DNA from: Lutjanus erythropterus
Lineage: Eukaryota > Chordata > Actinopteri > Lutjaniformes > Lutjanidae
Direction of reading: 5' to 3'
Length of the DNA: 64,000 nt
Assembly (NCBI GenBank): GCA_020091685.1
Contig: CM034597.1
Span: forward strand, 32,206,801 to 32,270,800
Every line of letters starts with the position of its first letter. The first letter of the stretch is position 1. Both the position numbers and the translations under genes were made by a program. The notes below the pieces were generated by a model. The model made no database searches, was not told the DNA's origin, and saw nothing but the letters and a program-made list of their open reading frames with translations. Positions 44,757 through 64,000 of this stretch are shown piece after piece.

Positions 44757-44862
44757 CCTCCTCCTCCTCTTCCTCCTTCTTCCCGTTGTCACTCACGGCT
44801 GGAGAAGCACGCGTTTTACCCACCGGCCTGGTCTCAACACCGACAAGACAAAAAACACAGCA
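44757..44862 (+). promoter_or_regulatory. eef1d: Probable eef1d first exon with pyrimidine-rich (TOP-like) start
   Basis: A long pyrimidine run (ctcctcctcttcctccttct) is followed by a GC-rich stretch ending in donor aacacagca|gtaagt at 44862/44863. Genes for elongation factors typically have 5' terminal oligopyrimidine mRNAs controlled by mTOR/LARP1, so a start in this run is plausible. The exact cap site is inferred. Confidence 0.55.
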
Positions 44863-45044
44863 GTAAGTAACGTTAATTCTGAATGACAGTCGGTCTTTCA
44901 GTCTGGGGATTAATGCTGGGTGTCGTTTAAAAAACGTGTTGGTAAATGGATGAATATTCAGTGGTTTACTGACATCAGGGACTCGGTTTGTGTTAGCCGA
45001 TGTTAGCACAGTCGTGTCTAGAAAGGAACCTTTGCTTGCCGAAT

Positions 45045-45054
45045 TCTCGCGAGA
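45045..45054. promoter_or_regulatory. TCTCGCGAGA element, eef1d left
   Basis: Perfect palindromic motif in the left terminus of the element at 45017-45234. It is a known core promoter element in CpG-type vertebrate promoters; use as an alternative eef1d promoter is inferred. Confidence 0.6.
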
Positions 45055-45194
45055 TTTGAACGTACTTTGTAAGTTGCAGTTGATGTAATTGTTTTTTTAT
45101 AACGAGGAAACGCTGAAGGTGAGATATAAGTAGATTAAAAGAGAAAAACACTTTATTAGAGACAGGTAGATATGGTTTTTACCGATATTAAGAC

Positions 45195-45204
45195 TCTCGC
45201 GAGA
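45195..45204. promoter_or_regulatory. TCTCGCGAGA element, eef1d right
   Basis: A second perfect copy lies 150 bases from the first, in the right terminus of the same element. Two sites facing each other in inverted repeats is unusual. Confidence 0.6.
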
Positions 45205-45239
45205 TCGTTCGCGTGTCTGAGGTTCCCTTTTAGACAATG

Positions 45240-48200
45240 TCGATGCTAGCACATAGCTAGCTGAATGGGACAGCTTGCTAGTGCTAACGCGGCTGTCACG
45301 CCGGCTGGACACCGGCTTCAGTGCCCGCGTTTCTGCACTGACATTTTAAAATATAATTGTTAAAATTCAAAACTAATGTTCTGGTGTCATATTTTAAAAC
45401 AACCAGCGTCATGTTCGTGTCACATTAAATGCTAACCTCCCACCAGGATTTCATCCTAGCTAGGACCTCCTTCAAGATGAAAGATGGCTAATGTTAAGGT
45501 TAGCAGGGCACACCTTTGATGTTGACAGGTCTGTTACTGCCTTTCCTTTCTTTGTTCAACACCTTGTATTACAGGCCTTTCTTCTTGACACGACACATGT
45601 ATGACCTTTAGTTTAAGTGCTGTTTCTAAGTGTAAAGTCCCTGTAAACATGACCTGTTATCTCTATGAATCTAAACTGATAATTTCAGATTTGAGGACTG
45701 CTTAGTCTGTGAAGTGAGTGTAGCTGTTATACTCATTACAAAATATAATTAGGGTGCAAGTTAAGCATCTGTTTTGCTGAGGTGTCCTTGAGCAAATCAT
45801 CACTGTACCCCCACCCTTCCTGTAGTGTTGGACTCATCTGACCTCCATGGGAGGCAGGAAAACCACCCCACAGGCAGCAGTGGGATAAAACATTATGAGC
45901 AGTGTAAATGGTATTTGATTGCATCAGCCAGCAGTATTCAAAGATATGGTTACTCCAAACAGGAAACAAGATTGTGAAAGCTTGGCAAAGGTTATTTGAG
46001 GTCACTTCCCCAGTTCATGGCATTATGGGAATATGCACTGAAAAATTAAATCGGTGAACATTCACATTAGGGATGGAAATCTCTGGGCACCTCACTATTC
46101 GATTCCAATAGACACATTTATTTGGGTGATTTAATGATTCGTCACGGTGTTAGCTGGAGGCAAAACGAAGGAAAAACTGGAGCCAAACCCAGAGTAGTAG
46201 GCCACAAGTTAAAACGTAACACTGCAGTGTTGTCGGTGCCAGAATCGAAGTAGTAAGAGCTCAGAATTGACTAGGGCTGCACAATTAATCACAATAAAAT
46301 CGCAGTATGGCCAAATGCAATATCCAAATTGCAGAACCAGACCCAAATTGCATTTTTTTTTTTTGAAAAAGGAAAAATGTGTGAGAAAACAGCATTGTAA
46401 TGTGGCACTGTAATGCTGCATAGATGACCTGGCCTAAAAATCTTGTTCTCCAGATGGAAAAAAAAACATGTTTATTTGGTACAGATCTTAATAGATATCA
46501 CATCATCACGATTCATCACTATTTTTTTTTTAAGTGAATATGAAAATTGTAATGCAAAACTGATCATTTCCACTAGTCATGTGAGAATCACAATTTCTTT
46601 CAAAATAACCACAGTATGCACCTGATCGTGCAGCCCTAATACAGCCACTAATTTAAAGGCTACAGCTTATTTTCTGTATTATCATCGTAACCTATGTAAA
46701 GACCAAAGCTGACACTGAATTGACTCAACCAACATTTTACAATATTGGCTTTTTTGTGTGTCCCCAAAGCCTGATGTAACATATCTGTGCCACAGAGCTT
46801 CATTGTCATCCAAAAACTATTAAAAGCACATCAGAAGTTGCATCGTTGCACTCTATGACTGCTTCTTTCATTACGATTAACATGGGCACCGTAGTTTATT
46901 TTTAGTCAGTCCCACACACATGCACACACCGTTGTGCTGCCAGAAATACTCACTAGATCACCAAATGTGTATTAATATGCTGCTTAAAATAGCCCACTGT
47001 ATCCTCCCGTTTTTAGTAACACTTCTTAAAAACTACAGTCCCCAGCAGTTGTAGGAAATTACTCATCCTTTTTTTTTAAGACTGAAAGTATATGTCTATG
47101 ATCTTCTTCCATGTCCTCTACCACACTGTTGGTTTGCTACAGGCCTCTTCAGAATATCTCTTCAGAATATCTATTTTGTTGTTGTTTTTACACTGGCTGT
47201 CAACAGAGGTGTGTTAAAAGGGATGCATCCTAAACACTTCATTAAAGAAAACACAAGAAATGATCAATTGAGGCGGAGCAGTCCAGCACATGAATGCATG
47301 TGCAGTTGCCAGCATGACTTATGATTTCTAAAAGTTGTAAAATCACCACTAATGTGCTTGATTGGCTAATTAGACTGAAGGGTTTTGAAAGGACTGCTTT
47401 AACAGCAACTGTTCATTTTTTGATGATGGTGAGGAAAATAAACTGTCCCCCATGCCTTCCATTTAAAGAGGGGAAAACGGATTTGGGATGCATCCAGCTT
47501 TGCTGCTTGAAGTTCTTGCTTAAAATGGGAGTCAGAGTTTCATGTTGAGGTATTTGTATATTTATTTAGAAAAATGTTTAACACGTAGCTTCTCTCCCCT
47601 CATCTTGCATTCAGAATTTGACGAGTGAGTATTCCTTATAACACTGACCCCGTTTTGTTTTGCCTTCTGTCTGTTGTTCTATACCCTTTTGTATCAGTTT
47701 CATTGTTTTGCAAGGTGGTGATTGTTCACTTTCTTTTTCAATGGCTTGCGGTTAACTGGATGAAAAGAACGCGTTGAGCATTTGACTCTAATACTAGTTT
47801 AAGCTCAACACCTTTTCCAAGCAAGGTGAGTTAAGAGCTTGAATATGAATATTTCTATTAAACATTAAGCAGGAAATGCCTTCTGAAAATGCTGCCCAAA
47901 TCCATTTTAGTCCTGTATTAGTGTTCATTATATTACTATTACTAACATCCACATGGTGAAACATTAAGGGAATGCATTTCCTGTATTACAACAGAAGACT
48001 GTAATGTCATATAAAAAAGCATGGCTCGTGGTATGTGTGACAAGGAAAACCTTAATACCTACTGAATTAATAAGTTTGCCTGCATGGATGAGCATGTTGG
48101 TGCTTTTCACAGACCCAGCAATGTCAGCGTGCGTTTGTTTTTTTTTTCATAAGCTTTACTAGTTTTCCTTTTTTGCATGTTCTCATTGTGTCAAGATTTG

Positions 48201-49698
48201 TCAAGTCTTTTGCCTGATTTTTTAAAGTGCAAAATCGAAAGAATTTGATATCTACAAAGTTATGGAAATCAAGCTCTAAATTAATTTATTTCTGACATTT
48301 GTTAATTTGTGTACGTTGAATCATATATAATCCTCTGAATGCAGCTGTATGTTGTGAATAATCAAAGGAACCGAGGTCTCTTGGTTTTCAGTGTTGATGT
48401 AAATGCATCTTATGAAAATATAATTAAACAGAAGAGCTCATAGTAACTGTACTACTATACATAACAACCACTGAATGTACAGTTGGTAATTGCTTTTGCA
48501 GCATAGACGTGACAATGATGGGCTATAGCTAATGCTACTGTGTTGCTTAAAAGCATGGAGAACAACCTGTATACAAGAAACTGCATGATGATTTTTCCCT
48601 TCTGGCTTAATATAGCTTAATAGCTAGGTGTCCTTTTCTCCATACATATTATAGTTGCAGCAGTGCTTATTAAAAATGAGCTTGAGTAGTCATGTTTCCT
48701 GGCTACCTTGATAAACAGTAAAAGACGTAAAGGCTGCAAAGCGGAAATATATTTTTTTTATGCCAATCACCAGTAGATCAAAGAGAATAAGAAATAAAGC
48801 TAGTGGTCTAGACCACCTATGAGAGAAAAATAGAGAGAGGTCTTGAGGATTTTTTTCCAACTTCCAAGTTGTAATTTATTGTTTCATGGCACAGTTGATG
48901 CCGACAGCAGAAACGGCTTCTTTTTCTCTTGGATGGAAAAAGCTGATCAGCCATGGGTTAGTTAAATGTTTGCTACGTCAGAACTTACTCGGGAAAAAGT
49001 ATTTCCATCTCTCAGTAAGGCATTAACTGTGTCTAAGAGATCATTTCAACTGTTGTCTTTTTCATCAACCTTGTCAATACGATACGTCAAACTGTGCATG
49101 AATATACATTGATGGAAACACAGCTGTTGTCCAAGTTCTACAAACTGTGAACACAAGTCATGTCATTACAAGCAATGTTAGGATTTTACAGGGAATTATT
49201 GTACGTATTTGTTCAGGAAAACATTGTGTAGCAAGAAAAACTGCAACTCAGATCATAACATATTGGGTTTTTGGCTTCAACTGGCATTTGAACTCAAAAG
49301 CATGAAAACTAGTGACAGTTTTCCTTTGCTGACTTATATTCTTGAGTTTATACCATGTGAGGTTAGCTAAACCCTCTCTTAACTTTGGTACGACTCTGTA
49401 CTTGATACAGACTCTTGACAAATCAAAAATGGGTAGACTCCATTTTCTAAATGCTTTGGTTCATCTGCATGAATTTCCTGCATGTTTCTTGTATTTCTCA
49501 GGGACTGATTTGCAGTCTGCAGTTTATTATCGTACGTACAGCTTTAGAACAAACAAGTTAGTGTTGGACACCAAATCATTTGTGGTACTGAGTCTAATAG
49601 ATCAATCCCTTTATGTCTCTAAACCTTCCTGCATCTCTCTAACTAATCCAAAAGCCTGTACCTGTTATTCTCTTTTTTTTTCCTGCAACGGATCAAAG
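45240..49698. other. eef1d: eef1d intron before the long-isoform exon
   Basis: Contains a second AGGGCTGCAC-terminal MITE (46274-46638) and otherwise unremarkable AT-rich sequence. The reading frame that continues the long exon upstream to 49342 is probably just open intron, because the exon has a good acceptor directly before its ATG (49697-49698, after a poly-T tract). Confidence 0.5.
46274..46638 (+). repeat. MITE with AGGGCTGCAC termini, copy 2
   Basis: It runs from agggctgcacaattaatcac to the inverted gatcgtgcagccct. It is similar in length and content to the copy at 34262-34630. Confidence 0.8.
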
Positions 49699-50984
49699 AT
49701 GATGTCTAAGAAGACCCCCCAGTGCTCTGCAGTGGATCAATTGGAGCATGATCAGCCTCCCAGCAATTGTCAGGTGGACCGGCCCGCGAACGCAGCACTG
49801 GGGTGTAGGAACAAGGCTGAAACAAGTCAAAGAAATGGAGAGACGGCGTCATCGTCCCCAGAGAGCGGCAGCTTGAACGGAGATGGAAAGCGCAGCGGGA
49901 AAAGCCGCCGTCGCAAGAAACGCTCATCCAATCCCGAGGGTCGCCCTGAGGGGAAGGTTGACAGTAAGGCCGACAATGAAGAGAAACAAGACAAACTGAC
50001 CAGCCAGCCACCTGACCCCCACGCTGGGCTGATCGGCCTGCAGTCTGAGTGTGCTAATGTGTGGTTTGAGCGCAGCCACTACGAGCGAGCTGAGAGCCTC
50101 TACCAGTGCTGGTTGGCGAGGTCCTCTAATGGGACCACCCAGTCAAACAGGTCACCTTCAGCCCGAGGAAAACCGTCAAAGTCTCCATCCACTGGTGCGC
50201 CATCTTCCTCAGTACTGACGTGCCACCATGGTGATCAGGTGGCCTGCCACCATGTTGTCCAGGCCGTGTGGGTGAACAAGATGTCCTTCGACCAAGCAGA
50301 GCGTCGCTTTGTTGAAGAATCCATGCCGTCCATTCCAAACTCTCTGGACCTCCCACCCCAACCTAACCGCTCCATTGCACCCAGAACACCTGATGAAGGA
50401 TATCAGTCTCTGGCTCCAACTCCTGCGACGCCTGTCATCCAACAAGCAGCCATCACGCCAACCAACCGACAATCGATTAACGGACTTCCCCGCATCCCCG
50501 TGGAGTTGCTCAGGGATGTGTGGCTGGAGAAACCGCTGTATGACCGCGCCGAAGCAGCCTTCTACCAGAATCTGTATGGTAACAATTCCTCCAAACGTTC
50601 CAGCTGCGCCCCCACTGCCAGAAGTAGCGACCACCCTCAAAGCCTTGTTGAAGAGGAGGAGGAGGTGGAGGAGGAAGAAGAAGACGAAGCGGTGATGGAG
50701 GAAAAACGGGTGGTCCCGCAGGGTAAAGCAGAAGTCTTTCACGCTCTGCTGCCCATCCAGGAGGAAGAGGAGCCAGCGGAGGTCCCGGAGAAGGAAGAGG
50801 GGTCAGGGGCCGGAGTCTGCTACTTCAATCATCTGGACAGCGAGCGGGTGTGGCTGGACAAGTGGCGGTATGATGCAGCAGAGAGCCGTTTCCATGGTTA
50901 CAATGCGAGTGAAGCTGTGGTGGTGAAGAAGGGTCGGAGGCCGGAAGCGGCATCAGTTGCCTCCACCGCCCCACAGAGGGACAA
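49699..50984 (+). CDS. eef1d: eef1d long-isoform alternative exon (eEF1D-L N-terminal region)
   Basis: Starts MMSKKTPQCSAVDQ at the acceptor ATG and gives 428 codons plus 2 nt, closing at donor ggacaa|gtatga (50984/50985), phase 2. It joins in frame to the canonical eef1d exon at 51473 (a two-codon linker precedes Met 51477), yielding a 704-aa form. Human EEF1D makes the same kind of long isoform (eEF1BdeltaL), reported as a nuclear heat-shock-responsive transcription factor. Seen: a basic cluster SRRRKKRSS (NLS-like), four 17-residue motif copies at 50059-50109, 50266-50316, 50518-50568 and 50848-50898 (each Trp-x-x-[RK]-x-x-[YF]-x-x-Ala-Glu), a QVACHHV block before the second as in human, and a Glu-rich stretch. 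Alternative splicing is inferred from family knowledge; the single-exon layout matches. Confidence 0.9.
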
Positions 50985-51476
50985 GTATGACCAAACCGGG
51001 AGAATGGAGCCGCTCCAGATGTTTCAGTTTTATCTTTTATTGGTTCTTTATGTAATCATGTGTTTTCCTTTTTGCTTTTGAATGTGTTAATATCTTTCTT
51101 TTTTCCTTCTTCATCTTGTTTTTTCATTCATCTTGGTTCATTCATTCTTTGTTCCTCGAGGTCCGTTTTTCCTGAATGACTGTTTGTATGAACCATTGTT
51201 GCGTTTTTTGCTTATTCATTTTAAAGTTTCTTTTGCACAGTTGCGTTGGGATGGTCTCTTTGTGGGGAGTGTAGATAAAAGAATAGATTAAATAAGTAAT
51301 TTTACAGCTAATAAAGCTAACATTGTGAAAATAAGTCCTGTTAACAAATCAGGTGATTTTTAAGCATAATTATTAGAAGTAGTAATACAGATTATTTTTT
51401 TTCCTTTTCCCTGACCTCCTGTGTCCTGTTCATACATCCCTCTCTTGTCCTTCCTTGCTCTCTCCTCTGTAGCAAA

Positions 51477-63559
<12,083 letters not shown>

Positions 63560-63631
63560 TTCCAGTGTGTCTCTGTCTGTCTTTCGTCACGCCTTGTTTC
63601 TCTGCTGATTGTGTCAACGGTTAATAATGAT

Positions 63632-63637
63632 AATAAA
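63632..63637 (+). terminator. Poly(A) signal of eef1d
   Basis: AATAAA lies 73 bases after the stop codon at 63559. It fits the short 3' UTR usual for elongation-factor genes. Confidence 0.7.
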
Positions 63638-63779
63638 AAACAACTCTTGCACTGATGCTATTGTCGTGTGGATTATTATAGTTTGAGAAAATGGAAACAA
63701 GTGAACAAATTTAGTGTCCTACCTTTTAGAGGATTAGGTGACTTGAATGGCTGATACTTAACTGCAGCGGGATCGAGGC

Positions 63780-64000
63780 TCACAGATTTTTAGACGTCTG
63801 CTTCCACCTCAAAACAATGGAAATGAAAGGATTTTAGTTTTTGACAATAACAAATTGAAAACTCAACAGTTATATCTCTTTGCAGAAACAATGTCCCAGT
63901 TACTTTGGATCAGTTACACTACTTTCTACAGGAAGAAATAGTTCCTAAAAGTAAACTGTCTGAATTGTTCAGAGTAGCAGGGATATAATTTCTGCAAAGA
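63780..64000 (+). repeat. MITE fragment at the right edge
   Basis: The words aaactcaacagttatatctc and tttgcagaaacaatgtcccag followed by ttactttggatcag and ctacaggaagaaatagttcc match the internal part of the AAAGGGACAGTTCACCCC family (compare 2840-2960). It is cut by the end of the window. Confidence 0.55.

Larger units (their letters stand above)
45017..45234. repeat. TIR element with TCTCGCGAGA in both ends, copy C (eef1d 5' end)
   Basis: The left end tctagaaaggaacctttgct plus ttctcgcgagattt and the right end gactctcgcgagatcg plus gaggttcccttttaga are mutually inverted. It shares end sequence with copies A (gfus promoter) and B. Perfect TCTCGCGAGA occurs at 45045-45054 and 45195-45204. It lies about 155 bp downstream of the donor of the probable first eef1d exon. 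Confidence 0.65.

Noticed and set aside
49342-49698. Open frame extending the long eef1d exon 119 codons upstream
   Set aside because: The sequence has intron-like composition, and a poly-T tract plus AG lies directly before ATG 49699. I see no start context or conserved residues in the upstream part.

Overview
The window is vertebrate nuclear DNA, most likely from a percomorph-type teleost fish. The genes have many short coding exons with GT-AG introns and the intergenic DNA is AT-rich. About half of what lies between exons is fish-type repeat: palindromic MITEs, Tc1-like relics, tRNA-derived SINEs and microsatellites. All gene models below were built by hand from reading frames, splice sites and phase continuity, and each closes to a full-length protein of the expected size.

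Layout. 1-4.3 kb: no gene seen; repeat fragments and a decayed Tc1-like transposon (3.28-4.08 kb). 4.4-9.6 kb (+): a clade-B serpin, serpinb1/leukocyte-elastase-inhibitor-like, 380 aa. 9.6-11.8 kb: MITE-rich spacer. 11.8-21.1 kb (+): gfus (GDP-L-fucose synthase, formerly TSTA3), 327 aa, with a TCTCGCGAGA-bearing repeat at its promoter. 22.5-31.8 kb (-): brambleberry (bmb), the KAR5/GEX1-type nuclear-fusion membrane protein, 632 aa, convergent with gfus. 33.5-42.4 kb (+): pycr3 (pyrroline-5-carboxylate reductase 3), 281 aa, preceded by an exon encoding a Myb/SANT-like DNA-binding domain that can splice to it in frame. 44.7-63.65 kb (+): eef1d (translation elongation factor 1 delta), with a 274-aa canonical form and a 704-aa long form made by a 1.3-kb alternative exon. 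63.65-64 kb: repeat.

The gfus-pycr3-eef1d grouping matches the human 8q24.3 block (EEF1D-TIGD5-PYCR3-GFUS), which supports the calls; bmb lies inside the block here. The genes do not form one pathway: GFUS makes GDP-fucose for glycosylation, PYCR3 makes proline, eEF1D is a nucleotide-exchange subunit of the elongation factor, Bmb acts at the nuclear envelope in pronuclear/karyomere fusion, and the serpin inhibits cytosolic proteases.

Most worth a second look: (1) a small terminal-inverted-repeat element whose ends carry the TCTCGCGAGA core-promoter motif, present three times, once at the gfus 5' end and once just inside the 5' end of eef1d; (2) a roughly 5.6-kb foldback structure in an eef1d intron, with arms built of AATGTAATA sub-repeats and a minus-strand array of tRNA-like modules inside; (3) a possible Myb/SANT-PYCR3 fusion; (4) five copies of a 17-residue motif in long eEF1D; (5) a C-terminal Cys-Cys-Cys-His motif in Bmb.
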